DNA from: Bog-473 sp963728845
GTDB taxonomy: Bacteria; Actinomycetota; Acidimicrobiia; Acidimicrobiales; RAAP-2
Length of the DNA: 64,000 nt
Assembly: GCA_963728845.1 (NCBI GenBank)
Contig: CAVSLS010000017.1
Coordinates: forward strand, 62,001 to 126,000
Direction of reading: 5' to 3'
Shown: positions 9,468 to 18,848 of the stretch, in pieces
Layout: each line of letters begins with the position of its first letter
Position numbering within the stretch: the first letter of the stretch is position 1
Notes under the pieces: generated by a model
The model's database searches: none
Seen by the model: only the letters and a program-made list of their open reading frames with translations
Told to the model about the DNA's origin: nothing
Translations under genes and position numbers: made by a program

Positions 9468-9980
9468 TCAGTCCCAGACGTCGTCGCCGTAGGGCCGCTG
9501 GCGTGCCGGAGCCGCCGCTGCCTTCCAGACCATCAGCCTGCGCCGGAAATAGCAGACCTCCTCGCCGCGCTGGTTGAACGCCTTGGTCTCGACCGTGACG
9601 ATCCCCCGGTCATCCTTCGACTTCGACGGCGCGGTGTCGAGCACCCGGGTCTCCGCGTAGATCGTGTCGCCGTGGAAGGTGGGCGAGCGGTGCAGGAGCG
9701 ACTCGACCTCGAGATTGGCGATGCACGAGCCGCTGACGTCGGGGACACTCATGCCGAGCGCGAGGGAGTAGACAAGGTTGCCCACCACCACGTTCTTGCC
9801 CTGCACGGTCTCGTGCTCCGCGAACCACGCGTTGGTGTGCAGCGGATGGTGGTTCATCGTGATCATGCAGAAGAGATGGTCGTCGTATTCGGTGATCGTC
9901 TTGCCGGGCCAGTGCCGGTAGATGTCCCCGGGGACGAAGTCCTCGAGGTAGCGGCCGAACGGACGGTCGTAGACGGTCAC
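9468..9980 (-). CDS. MaoC-like hot-dog dehydratase, probable mesaconyl-CoA hydratase
   Basis: 170 residues from a GTG at 9980. The hydratase hot-dog fold is clear: GRYLEDFVPGDIYRHWPGKTITEYD, MITMNHHPLHTNAWFA (the Asp/His hydratase region), GNLVYSLALGMSVPDVS, then HGDTIYAETRVLDTAPS. The single-domain length and the neighbouring methylsuccinyl-CoA dehydrogenase-like and malyl-CoA lyase-like genes match the mesaconyl-CoA hydratase of the actinobacterial ethylmalonyl-CoA pathway, which hydrates mesaconyl-CoA to beta-methylmalyl-CoA. Its GTG overlaps the stop of the upstream gene (GTGA), so the two are translationally coupled. The function is inferred from context; other R-enoyl-CoA hydratases look similar. 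Confidence 0.8.
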   Translation of the reverse strand: MTVYDRPFGRYLEDFVPGDIYRHWPGKTITEYDDHLFCMITMNHHPLHTNAWFAEHETVQGKNVVVGNLVYSLALGMSVPDVSGSCIANLEVESLLHRSPTFHGDTIYAETRVLDTAPSKSKDDRGIVTVETKAFNQRGEEVCYFRRRLMVWKAAAAPARQRPYGDDVWD

Positions 9981-10415
9981 TCGTCCACCTGCGACGGGCG
10001 CGGGCGGGTGGTGAAGCCGAGTGACGCCCCGGGCAGCGACTCGCCGTCGATGGTCAACCTCCAGGCGTACCGCGTCCCCGGCGCCAACGGTATGGGGCCG
10101 AGGTTGACCGCGAGCGCCACGTCGATCGGTGAACCCTCGGGGATCCCCTGCGGCTGGCTGACGGTGAACTCGCCACGCACCTCGACCGGCTGGGACCCCT
10201 CCGCCGTCTCCATCATGACCGGCCGGCCGTCGGCATCCTCCAAGAAGAGCTCCCAGTGATGCGAGGTCTCGGCCTCGTGCCAGTCGACGTCGATCTTGAG
10301 CGCGACGGCAGAGGGCACGGGGTCCGGGCCCGTCATGCTCCATCCCGCCCCCCAGGATGTACAGCTTGCCGTCGGCCACCTGGGCCGCGTCGCACAGCAG
10401 CATCGTCACTTTCAC
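9977..10415 (-). CDS. DUF6941-type conserved hypothetical protein, one frameshift
   Basis: The N-terminal VKVTMLLCDAAQVADGKLYILGGG begins at the GTG at 10415. The remainder is in another frame from about 10345 and reads GPDPVPSAVALKIDVDWHEA through SPIDVALAVNLGPIPLAPGTRYAWRLTIDG. The joined product is about 145 residues. The pattern (short N-terminal Ile/Leu-rich strand ending LGGG, then an immunoglobulin-like beta protein ending in a bound on ligands/values) matches a widespread actinobacterial family of unknown function. It is coupled to the MaoC gene by a GTGA overlap. No catalytic residues are evident. Confidence 0.75.
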
Positions 10416-10460
10416 GGGGGAGGAGGTTATCGGCCGGCCCGGACGGACCGATAACAGAGC

Positions 10461-11748
10461 GTGCCCCGTGTCTCGGTGTGGGCCGATCAGCGAAGCGCGC
10501 CGGTGGTGGCGACGGTGGCCATGTTCGTCGCCGTCTTGGCCTACAGCATGCTGGGCCATTCCGGCCCCCACGGGGGTCATTTCGAGCTGGTCACGCCCGG
10601 CGACCTGTGGAGCCTCGCCGGCAGCGCGTGGGCGCTCGGCCACGGCCAGTTCGGACATGTCTACGTCCCCAAGGGAGCCCTGACCTCGCCTCCTGCTTTC
10701 GAGGTCCTGCTCGCGCCGGCCCTGCTCGCCGCTCAGGCGGTGGGCCTGGCGCCTCACGTCCATGGCTCGGGCCAACCGCTGAGCCTCTGGTTGGTGTTCG
10801 GCCCGGCCGCACTCCTGGTGGCGTCGACGGCGCTCTTCGCGGTCGACGCCGTGGCCCGGCACTGGGATCTGTCGAACCGCGCCCGGCTCGCCCTTGCCCT
10901 GGTCGGCGCGGCCGCCGTGGGCAACGTTGCGGGTCTGTGGGGACATCCCGAGGACTGTGTGGCCCTCGCCATGGTCGTGTGGGCCGCGCTGCAGCTCGAG
11001 CGTCACGGGAGCCCTGCGGGGCCGCGCGCCGCGCTCCTCATCGGCGTCGGCATCGCGTTCCAGCCGGTGGCCATCCTCGGTATTGCCCCGATCCTGACCC
11101 GCATCGGGTGGAAGGCGGCGCTGCGGGTCTCGTGGCGCCTCGTAGCTGCCGAGCGTCGCCGTACTCGTCGCGCCACTGGTCGGCGAGCCCCACCGCACCT
11201 TCTTCGTGCTCGTGCACCAGCCCTTCCTGCCCCGCTACATCTCGTTCACACCGCTGACCCGCCTTGCCCCGGTGTTGGGCCCCGGTCTCGACGGCGGTGG
11301 GCCGACCCGGCTGATCTCCATCCTGCTCTCCGCCGGTCTCGCCGTCGCCGTCTGCCGCCGCCGCCACGACCTGGCGACCGTGTTGACGATGACGACGCTC
11401 GCCTTCTTCCTGCGCGTCCTTCTCGAGACGGAGCTGAACTGGTACTACGTGTGGCCGGTCGCCGCGCTGTGCCTGCTCCTCTCGGCGCGCCGTGGTACGG
11501 GGCGGTTCTGCGGCTGCAGCGCCGCCCTCGCGGCCAGCATGGTGCTGGGCAACCACAATGCGATCCACCACGTCACCCTCTGGTGGCCGGCGCTGATGGC
11601 CACGCTGGCCGCCATGTTGGCTTGTGCCGCCCTGCCCCGCCGCCGCCTGGTGGCGCCCGTCGGACGCCCCGCCCGATGCCGCCGGTCCCGCCCGACCCGT
11701 AGAGTGCGGGACCATGGCGATGCCGGTCCGTGCGGACCAACGAAGTGA
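10461..11748 (+). CDS. Polytopic membrane protein of unknown function, one frameshift
   Basis: Two frames meet at about 11145-11165. The first encodes helices such as VVATVAMFVAVLAYSML, FEVLLAPALLAAQAVGLA, LVFGPAALLVASTALFAVDAV, LALALVGAAAVGNVAGLW and ALLIGVGIAFQPVAILGIAP. The second continues with LISILLSAGLAVAVC, VLTMTTLAFFLRVLLETELNWYYVWPVAALCLLL and TLWWPALMATLAAMLACAAL, for about ten helices in all. An acidic loop HFELVTPGDLW and a conserved-looking LWGHPEDCVALAMV recall GT-C or DUF2029-type glycosyltransferases, but I cannot confirm that. It diverges from the DUF6941 gene with 45 bases between and overlaps the methyltransferase start by 19 bases. Confidence 0.75.
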
Positions 11749-12398
11749 GTGAGATCGGCGAGCTCAAGGGTCTGCGCGACGACGTCTATCGTCGCCCGCT
11801 GGCCACGGCACTGTTGCGTCTCGGTCTCGGGGCGGGATGGCGCTGCGCCGACGTGGGCGCCGGTGGTGGGGACGTGTCGGTCGCACTCGCCGAGATGGTG
11901 GGCCGGGACGGGCGCGTCTACGCCGTCGACAGCGACCCACTCGCGTGCGACGAAGTCGCACGCGCCGCGGCGGCACACGCGCAGGTCATCGCGCTGACCC
12001 AGGCCGGCGAGGACCTCTCGTTGCCCGAGGCGGTCGACCTCGCGTTCTGTCGCTTTCTCCTGCTACACGTGCTCGAACCCCTCGCCGTGGTGCGCATGAT
12101 GGCGGGAGCGGTCCACCCCGGCGGCTGGGTCGTCGCCCAAGAACCCGTCACCTCGGCCGGGCGGATCGCGGGCACCCCGCTCTCCATGCCGGACGCCCGC
12201 CATCCCGACGTCGGTGCGCTGCTCCCGGCCCTCGTGCGCGACGCAGGGCTCGAGGTCGTCGACGCCTGGGCCGAGGCGCCCGCAGGCGTCGGACCGGGGC
12301 CCGTGGCGCGTTACCTCGAGTCCCTCACCGGGGTTGAACCGGGAGACGACCCGGTCGTCCTGCCTCCACTCGTCACGGTGATCGGACGCCGGTCCTGA
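11730..12398 (+). CDS. Class I SAM-dependent methyltransferase
   Basis: 222 residues. The SAM-binding motif is ADVGAGGGDVSVALAEMVG, followed by the acidic loop GRVYAVDSDPLACDEVARAA and the post-II motif PEAVDLAFCRFLLLHVLEP; the C-terminal half has GGWVVAQEPVT. The substrate is unknown. The start is GTG at 11730; the nearby ATGs at 11714 and 11720 are in a frame that stops at once. It probably shares a transcript with the upstream membrane protein because the two overlap. Confidence 0.82.
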   Translation: MRTNEVSEIGELKGLRDDVYRRPLATALLRLGLGAGWRCADVGAGGGDVSVALAEMVGRDGRVYAVDSDPLACDEVARAAAAHAQVIALTQAGEDLSLPEAVDLAFCRFLLLHVLEPLAVVRMMAGAVHPGGWVVAQEPVTSAGRIAGTPLSMPDARHPDVGALLPALVRDAGLEVVDAWAEAPAGVGPGPVARYLESLTGVEPGDDPVVLPPLVTVIGRRS

Positions 12399-12470
12399 GC
12401 GCGCGGCCCGCAGGGTCGACCCGGAAGAGGGGAAGGAGGGGCCCGAACGAGCCGGGTAGGGTCGCACCCC

Positions 12471-14079
12471 GTGACGACGCCCTCCGCACCCATGCTCACC
12501 GGGGCCACCGAGGCCGTCGACGTGGCCCAGCACCTCGTCGACGCGGCCTGTGCCTCTGTCCGCGAGCAGGGCGGCATCGACGCCAACCAGGTGGTCGCGT
12601 ACGACGTGGCGCACGCGGCCGCCGCAGTCACCACGGCACGGGCGGCCCTCGAGTACGGCCGGTGTGGCGAGGTCGAGGCCCGCATCGCTGCCGCGTTCGT
12701 CGCCGACGTGGTGGCCGACCTGGCGGGCAAGGTGGCCGGACGCGAGGAGCGCTGGGGGGTCGAGCCCGAGTGGGCCGCGCCCGGCGGGGGGATTCCTCCA
12801 GGGGCAGCGGGATCCGGGGGTGCTGGCCGGGCTGGCCGAGACCGAAGGACCCCGGCACCTCGGTGAGGACTTCGAGCTGGTCCGTGAGACCTTCCACCGC
12901 TTCGCCGTGGACAAGGTCAGGCCGCACGCCGAGCAGGTGCACCGGGAGAACGCCGACATCCCCGAAGAGGTGATCGAGGGCCTCGCGGAGCTGGGCGGCT
13001 TCGGTCTCTCGGTGCCCGAGGAGTACGGTGGCTTCGCCTCCGGTGGGGAGAGCGACTACATGGGCATGGTCGTCGCCACCGAGGAGCTGAGCTGGGGCTC
13101 ATTGGGTGTCGGCGGGTCGCTCATCACCCGGCCCGAGATCCTCACCCGTGCCCTCGTCTACGGCGGCACGGAGGAGCAGAAGAAGCACTGGCTCCCCAAG
13201 CTGGCCTCGGCCGAGATCCTGGCCGCGGTCGCCGTGACAGAGCCCGACTACGGGTCCGACGTCGCCGGCATCGTCACGTCCGCCACACCGGTGCACGGAG
13301 GCTGGGTCGTGAACGGCGTCAAGACCTGGTGCACGTTCGCCGCCCGGGCGGACGTGCTCATGTTGCTGGCGCGCACTGACCCCGACCGTTCATTGGCCCA
13401 CCGCGGTATCTCGATGTTCGTCGTCGAGAAGCCCCGTGGTGACGGCCACGGATTCGTCTTCATGCAAGAGGACGCGCCGGCCCGCCCCGCCGACCTGGCA
13501 CCGGGACGACTGGAGGGTCGCCCCATCGACACGATCGGCTACCGCGGCATGCACTCCTACGAACTGGCCTTCGAGAACTGGTTCGTGCCCGAGGCGAACC
13601 TCGTCGGCGGCACCGAAGGTCTTGGCAGGGGCTTCTACCTCCAGATGCAGGGCTTCGAGAACGGCCGGCTCCAGACGGCGGCACGCGCGCTCGGGGTGAT
13701 GCAAGCCGCCTACGAAGCTGCGGTGTCCTACGCAACCGAGCGCATTGTCTTCGGGTCCCCGATCGGCCGCTACCAGCTGACCCAAGCCAAGCTGGGGCGC
13801 ATGGCCGTGATCATCCAGGCGACACGCCAGAGCTCGTACCACGTCGCCCGCCTGATGGCGCGCGGCGAGGGAACGCTCGAGGCGTCGATGGTCAAGGCCT
13901 ACGTGTGCCGCGCCGCCGAATGGGTCACGCGGGAGGCCATGCAGATCCACGGCGGCATGGGCTACGCCGAAGAGTTCCCGGTGAGCCGCTACTTCGTGGA
14001 TGCCCGGGTGCTCTCAATCTTCGAGGGCGCCGACGAGACTCTCGCGCTCAAGGTGATCGCGCGCCGCCTCATCGGCTGA
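12471..14079 (+). CDS. mcd: (2S)-methylsuccinyl-CoA dehydrogenase-like acyl-CoA dehydrogenase, one frameshift
   Basis: An acyl-CoA dehydrogenase with an extra N-terminal domain of about 100 residues (TEAVDVAQHLVDAACASV onward), as in Mcd of the ethylmalonyl-CoA pathway, which oxidises methylsuccinyl-CoA to mesaconyl-CoA. The core shows GFGLSVPEEYGG, VTEPDYGSDVAGI, NGVKTWCTFAARADVLMLLA, GYRGMHSYELAFENWFVP and the C-terminal IHGGMGYAEEFPVSRYFVDARVLSIFEGADETLALKV region. The frame changes in a run of six G at 12785-12790; five would restore one frame. GTG at 12471 is taken as start. The nearby MaoC and lyase genes support the assignment, but it is by resemblance. Confidence 0.84.
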
Positions 14080-14106
14080 GCCGGACACGACCATCGGCGG
14101 CGGGGT

Positions 14107-15045
14107 TCAGCCGGGGCTGCGGGTCAGGCCGGCGCGCGCGCCGCGGCTCACGAACTTGATGGCCATCTTGCGACTTGCCTCGTCGATCATCTCGTCGCCG
14201 AACATCACCGCGCCCTTGCGGTCCTCCTCGGTGGCCTTCTGGTAGGCGTCGAGAAGGTCGAAGGCGTGGTCGAACTGTTCCTGTGTCGGGGAGAACACCT
14301 CGTTCAGCACGCCGGCCTGGTCCGGCGTGAGCGCCCACTTGCCGTCATAGCCGAGCATGCGAGCGCGCATGGAGTAGTCGCGCAGCGCGTCGAGCTCGCG
14401 GACCTTGAGGAACGGACCGTCGATGACCTGCAGCCCATTGGCCCGACCCGCCATGAGGATGCGGCTGAACACGTAGTTGAAGTGGTCGCCCGGGTACTCG
14501 GGGATGTCGATCCCGCCGGTGAGCACGGGCATCTCGATACTGGCGGCGAAGTCCGCCGGACCGAAGATGATCGTCTCGAGTCGTGGAGAGGCGGCGCAGA
14601 TCTCGTCGACGTTGATCAGCCCGCGGGCTGTCTCGATTTGCGCCTCAATGCCGACATGCCCGACGGGCAGCCCGGACGTCTTCTCGACCTGGGTGAGCAA
14701 CAGATCGAGCGCCACGACCTCAGCGGCGGACTGCACCTTGGGCAGCATGATCTCGTCGAGACGCTCGCCGGAGTTGCCGACCACCTCGATGACGTCACCG
14801 TAGGTCCACTCGGTGTCCCAGGCGTTCACGCGTACGCACAGAACCCGGTCGTCCCAGGCGAGGTTCTTGATGGCGTCGACCACCTTGGGCCGGGCACTCT
14901 CCTTCTCGAGCGGCGCCACGGCGTCCTCGAGATCGAGGAAGGTCATGTCCGCGGGGACTGTCGGGGCTTTGGCCAGGAACTTCTCGTTCGAACCGGGCGT
15001 GGAAAGGCAGGAGCGGCGTGGGAGGTCGCGTGAACGTGCAGACAT
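14107..15045 (-). CDS. mcl: HpcH/HpaI CoA-ester lyase, probable malyl-CoA / beta-methylmalyl-CoA lyase
   Basis: 312 residues from the ATG at 15045 (MSARSRD); an ATG 24 codons upstream adds only unlike sequence. Landmarks of the citrate-lyase beta-subunit family are in order: SCLSTPGSNEKFLAKA, DLEDAVAP with a Mg-binding acidic pair, RVNAWDTEWTYGDV, MLPKVQSAAEVV, GIEAQIETARGLINVDEI and FGPADFAASI. The C-terminal GKWALTPDQAGVLNEVFSP is as in malyl-CoA lyases. In the ethylmalonyl-CoA pathway this enzyme splits beta-methylmalyl-CoA to glyoxylate and propionyl-CoA, and malyl-CoA to acetyl-CoA and glyoxylate. It converges on mcd with 27 bases between. Confidence 0.86.
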   Translation of the reverse strand: MSARSRDLPRRSCLSTPGSNEKFLAKAPTVPADMTFLDLEDAVAPLEKESARPKVVDAIKNLAWDDRVLCVRVNAWDTEWTYGDVIEVVGNSGERLDEIMLPKVQSAAEVVALDLLLTQVEKTSGLPVGHVGIEAQIETARGLINVDEICAASPRLETIIFGPADFAASIEMPVLTGGIDIPEYPGDHFNYVFSRILMAGRANGLQVIDGPFLKVRELDALRDYSMRARMLGYDGKWALTPDQAGVLNEVFSPTQEQFDHAFDLLDAYQKATEEDRKGAVMFGDEMIDEASRKMAIKFVSRGARAGLTRSPG

Positions 15046-15071
15046 GACCCGATGGTAACAAAGGGGCCGGC

Positions 15072-15762
15072 TCAGACCGTCACATGGGAACGGAGGAACT
15101 CTATGGTGCGCTCCCACAACGCGCGTGCGGCCTCTTCGTTGTACACCTCAGGTCGCGTGTCATTGAAGAACGCGTGGTCGGTGTTCGGGTAGACCACGAT
15201 CTCGACCGACTTGCCCATGCCCCGCAACTGCTCGGCCAACGCGTTGGCGGCCTCCGGTGTGAAGAAGCTGTCGTTCTCGGCGTAATGGCCGAGCACCGCG
15301 GCGGACATCGCCGAGTAGTCCGGCTGCGCGTCGGCCCACGGGATGATCCCGTAGCACGGCACGACGGCGGCCACCGCGTCGGGGCGCTGCGTCGCCAACA
15401 CGAGCGCGAGCCCACCGCCCATGCAGAAGCCGATGACCCCGACGTGATCGCTCGAGCTCCGACGCAGCAGCTCGTCGACCGCCCCGCTCATGTCGCGAGC
15501 TGCCCGGTCCATCTCCATGGCCATCATCGCCTTGCCCGCCTCGTCGGGCTCGCCGGGCTGCACCTTCTGCCCGTGGTAGAGGTCGGGGGCGAGCGCCCAG
15601 AACCCCTCGGCCGCGAAGCGGTCGCACACGTCCTCAATGTGATCGACGAGGCCCCACCACTCCTGGATCACGATGACACCGGGACCCGTTGCCGCTCCCG
15701 GGCTCCGCCAGGTAGCCACCGGCCGTCGATCCGTTACTCGCGAATTCAATCAATTCACCCAT
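15072..15762 (-). CDS. Dienelactone hydrolase family protein, one frameshift near the N-terminus
   Basis: Most of the protein (VIVIQEWWGLVDHIEDVCDRFA, IGFCMGGGLALVLATQ with nucleophile Cys, GHYAENDSFF, YPNTDHAFFND with the catalytic His) is in one frame to 15072. The true N-terminus is in another: ATG at 15762 gives MGELIEFASNGSTAGGYLA, the usual start of this family, and joins at about 15690-15700. The joined protein is about 230 residues. Dienelactone hydrolases open lactones formed in chloroaromatic breakdown, but many relatives act on other esters, so the substrate is open. It lies 26 bases upstream of the lyase gene on the same strand. Confidence 0.86.
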
Positions 15763-15931
15763 GTGCACGGACCGTAGTTCCAAACATCCCGTTTCGTTCT
15801 CGCGATCGGCCGGCGAAAAGTCTCGAATTCTTTCCTATGCAGAGCCACCTGCGCTTTCATACCAACAGTACGACCGCACATAGGCGTTTCGCACCCACGG
15901 TGTTTGAACCGTGCGCGTGGTTCCTATAAGA

Positions 15932-17165
15932 ATGGACCGGATCGTGACTGACGTAGAGCGGCTTTTCAACCACTCCACGCCGCGGTCTCCAAGGAGCGCA
16001 CAGGTGCTCCAGCGGGTCGGCATTCCCGCGTTGACCGTCGTCACAGTGTTGGCGAGCACTGTGCTTGGTTTGGCGCGCCCGGCGGCCGGCGACGCGATCT
16101 CCGACGCCAAGGCGAAAGCGGCCGCCATCGAGGCGCAACTGAGCCAGGCACAGAACGAGATGTCCGCATTGAGCCAGCAGTACGACGCGGCCCAGTACCA
16201 CCTCACGCAGATCAACTCGAACATTGCGACGACCAAGGCCAACATTTCGGCCGACGAGACACAAGTGACACAGGACAGGGCCACGCTCTCCAAGGCGGCC
16301 GTGGCCAACTACATCTCCGATGGAACCGCGGCCGCGCAAAACCCGATCTTCACCGGTAACCAGCAGACCGTCGGCGCGACCACGACCTACAACAAGATCG
16401 CCGAGGGTGACATCTCCCTCGCTGTCGACAACCTGCACACGGCCGAGAATTCGTTGAACGCACAGGTCAGCCAGCTCCAGGGCGAGCAGTCGCAGGCGCA
16501 GGCGCAAGTCACGGCCGAACAGAACGCCGTCGCGCAGAACGCGCAAGCCATCGAGCAGCAGAAGAGCGCCCTGTCCCAGGAACAAGGCCAGATCGCCCAG
16601 CTGGTCCAGCAGCAGCAGCAAGCAGAAGCGGCCGCCGCCGCCCGGGCCGCCGCACAGCGCCAGGCGGCCGCAGCCGCCGCTGCCGCGGCCGCTGCCGCCG
16701 TCCCGACCACCTCGGGTGGCGGGGGCGGGAACTCCGCCAGTTCCGCCAGTTCCGCCAGCCTGGCCGGCCTCCAGCAAGCCGCCCCGCCGCCGTCGGCAGC
16801 CGGCGGGGCAGGTGCCGTGCAGGCGGCCGAGAGCCAGATCGGCGTCCCGTACGTCTGGGGCGGCGAGTCCCCCAAGGGATCGTCGAGCCCCGGGTTCGAC
16901 TGTTCCGGGCTCGACGGCCTGGTCGTGGGGCCAGGTCGGGGTCGGGCTGCCTCACTATTCGGGCGCCCAGATGGCCGACTCGGCGCCCGTCCCGGTCAAC
17001 GACCTGCAGCCGGGCGATCTCCTCTTCTACGGTGCCGGGGGCTCGCAGCACGTCGCCATGTACGTCGGCCCCGGCCAGATGATCGAGGCGCCCTACACCG
17101 GGGCATCGGTCTGGATCACCTCCCTCCGCCTGGGCGGCGGCTTCGTGGGCGCCGGCCGGCCCTAG
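15932..17165 (+). CDS. NlpC/P60 peptidoglycan endopeptidase with coiled-coil N-terminus, one frameshift
   Basis: Exported cell-wall hydrolase of the RipA/RipC type. A signal-like helix (IPALTVVTVLASTVLGLARPAAG) is followed by a coiled coil of about 200 residues rich in Gln, Ala and Asn (IEAQLSQAQNEMSALSQQYDAAQ onward), then a Gln/Ala tract and a Gly/Ser linker. The NlpC/P60 domain starts at GIPYVWGG-like GVPYVWGG, with the catalytic Cys in FDCSGL, then, after a frame change near 16910, WSWGQVGVGLPHYSGAQMA, DLQPGDLLFYG and the His in QHVAMYVGPGQMIEAPYTG. The start is uncertain; ATG at 15932 is the closest to the signal peptide without a poor extension. The protein probably cuts peptide stems during division. 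Confidence 0.86.
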
Positions 17166-17250
17166 CCGCAGGCCCCACCCTCTCGGCACCGCACCCAGGC
17201 CCCGGATCCCCTTCGCCGCCCGCCGGCCCTAACCTGGCGCCAGCCGTGCG

Positions 17251-18099
17251 ATGAAACCGATCCCCGTCCAATTCCACATCGGGCCGCTGGAGGTCCACAC
17301 CTACGGGATCGGGCTCGCGCTCACGTTCTGGTTCGGGTTCGCCTACTTCGAACGGCGACTGCGGCACGACGGCTACCGCACCGACTGGTTCGTGCCCGTG
17401 TTCCTCTGGATCATCCTCGCCGCGGTCGTCGGCGCCCGGGCCATGCACGTGCTCTCGAACCTGAGCTACTACACCGACAATCCGGGCGACGTCCTCGCCA
17501 TTTGGCACGGCGGCCTCTCGTCCTTCGGCGGTCTGCTGGCGGCGGTGCCGACCGGCATCTTCCTCACCCGTCGCCGCTGCCCCGAACTTCCCCTCGGCCG
17601 GGCTCTCGACCTGGTGGTCCCGGTCCTGTTGGCCTGCTGGGCCATGGGCCGGCTGCTCGGGCCCCAGCTCATGGTGGCCGGGGGCGGACACCCGACGCAC
17701 CAATGGTTCGGGATGTACTACGCGGGACAGGTGGGGCGCAGGCTGCCCGTGCCCATCTTCCAGGCCCTCGAGGACTTCGCCGTGTACCTCGTCCTCATCG
17801 CCATCGAGCGGCGGCTCGACCGCTGGCCCGACGGAACCCGTCGGGCCGGGTACCCCCCGGGGATCGTCCTCGGAACCGGCATGGTGCTGTGGGGGGCGGA
17901 ACGCTCCCTCGACGAGCATCTGTGGCTCGGCGAGGACGGCCGCCTCGGCTCAGACCTCGTCCAGCTTGCGGGCATCCTCCTCGTCGTCGGCGGCGCCGTC
18001 GTCCTGGTGCGCACGCGGACGCGCTGGAAGGAATGGCTGGGCACGCACCATGCGCCAGGCACAGTGGCGCCGGTGGAGGGCGCGGACCAACCGGCTTGA
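17251..18099 (+). CDS. Prolipoprotein diacylglyceryl transferase (Lgt) family protein
   Basis: 282 residues with about seven membrane helices. The N-terminus IPVQFHIGPLEVHTYGIGLALTFWFGF and the loop IWHGGLSSFGGLLAAV match Lgt, which attaches diacylglycerol to the lipobox Cys of prolipoproteins. Two features differ: the loop carries Phe where E. coli Lgt has His103, and the signature GR-GNF-N-E is not seen; instead GRLLGPQLMVAGGGHPTHQW follows the Arg. Gram-positive Lgt proteins vary at the first position, so activity is still possible. It may also be an Lgt paralogue with another job. It starts 85 bases after the endopeptidase gene on the same strand. Confidence 0.75.
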   Translation: MKPIPVQFHIGPLEVHTYGIGLALTFWFGFAYFERRLRHDGYRTDWFVPVFLWIILAAVVGARAMHVLSNLSYYTDNPGDVLAIWHGGLSSFGGLLAAVPTGIFLTRRRCPELPLGRALDLVVPVLLACWAMGRLLGPQLMVAGGGHPTHQWFGMYYAGQVGRRLPVPIFQALEDFAVYLVLIAIERRLDRWPDGTRRAGYPPGIVLGTGMVLWGAERSLDEHLWLGEDGRLGSDLVQLAGILLVVGGAVVLVRTRTRWKEWLGTHHAPGTVAPVEGADQPA

Positions 18100-18122
18100 G
18101 CGCCACGCACGACCGGCGCGGG

Positions 18123-18326
18123 CTACTCCTCGTGCCGGTGGAGAACCCGCGCCGCGCGCTCGCGCGTGTGATCGCCCTGGCGCTCGATGGCGAGCGCGTC
18201 GCCATCCATGAAGATCCAACCAACCTCGCGTCCGGGCCGGATCTCGGGAAGGGCGGATCCGTGATCTGCGCGGCGAGCCCCGGATTGGTCGAGCCGGGCT
18301 CTTCTGTCGTTCCCCTCGTGCTCCAT
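18123..18326 (-). CDS. Possible small hypothetical protein
   Basis: A 67-codon reading frame (ATG at 18326) ending GREVGWIFMDGDALAIERQG then HTRERAARVLHRHEE. The C-terminal half looks protein-like, but the opposite strand is also open here, with LLVPVENPRRALARVIALAL. I cannot decide which strand, if either, is coding. The stretch 18100-18496 contains nothing else I recognise. Confidence 0.25.
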   Translation of the reverse strand: MEHEGNDRRARLDQSGARRADHGSALPEIRPGREVGWIFMDGDALAIERQGDHTRERAARVLHRHEE

Positions 18327-18496
18327 GTCCCGACCCGCCTCTCGTCGAGGGGAAGTGCGCCCCCTGCCTGCGCCCGGCGCGCTGCTCAGGCTAGGAAACG
18401 GCGCCCTCGTGGTGGTGGATCCCACGTGATGACCCGGGCTCTCAAGGCATCTTCGGGGGTTGCCGATACCGCGGGGTGGAAGGAGGTGAGTGAGCG

Positions 18497-18826
18497 ATGG
18501 CCACCGTCCAGCCATGGACACCGATCATGAACGAGAAGATCTGGACCGAGGAGGAGAAGGAGGAGTGGTTCGCCGCACACGGTGCCGAACCGACGCACGT
18601 GGTCACCTTCGAGCCGATGTACCAGATTGAGGTGTGCATCCCGCCCTGGGAGCACCCGGAGCGCCAGATCGCCCGCTCGGCGGTCGCGTGGGGCAAGAGC
18701 ATGGCACGCGTCTTCGACGAAGAGCATCTCGGTGGGGCCACCGTCGTCGCCGCTCACCACGAGGGCAATTCGCTCGAGGTCAACCCGACGGTGAAGCCCC
18801 GACCCCGCCTGCACCGCCTCGTCTGA
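18497..18826 (+). CDS. Conserved hypothetical protein, 109 residues
   Basis: Preceded by a strong Shine-Dalgarno (GGAGGTGAG, ending about eight bases before the ATG at 18497), which sets the start and argues for a real gene. The protein is acidic in its first third (MNEKIWTEEEKEEWFAAHGAEP) and has VVTFEPMYQIEVCIPPWEHPERQ and AVAWGKSMARVFDEEHLGGATV, with one Cys. No domain is recognised and no signal or membrane segment is seen. It converges on the SDR gene with 22 bases between. Confidence 0.6.
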   Translation: MATVQPWTPIMNEKIWTEEEKEEWFAAHGAEPTHVVTFEPMYQIEVCIPPWEHPERQIARSAVAWGKSMARVFDEEHLGGATVVAAHHEGNSLEVNPTVKPRPRLHRLV

Positions 18827-18848
18827 ACACGGGCGCTCGGTGTACGAG

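Noticed and set aside
18100..18496. A plus-strand protein after the Lgt-like gene
   Set aside because: Both strands are open and neither has a good ribosome-binding site or known motif, so only a low-confidence minus-strand ORF is listed.
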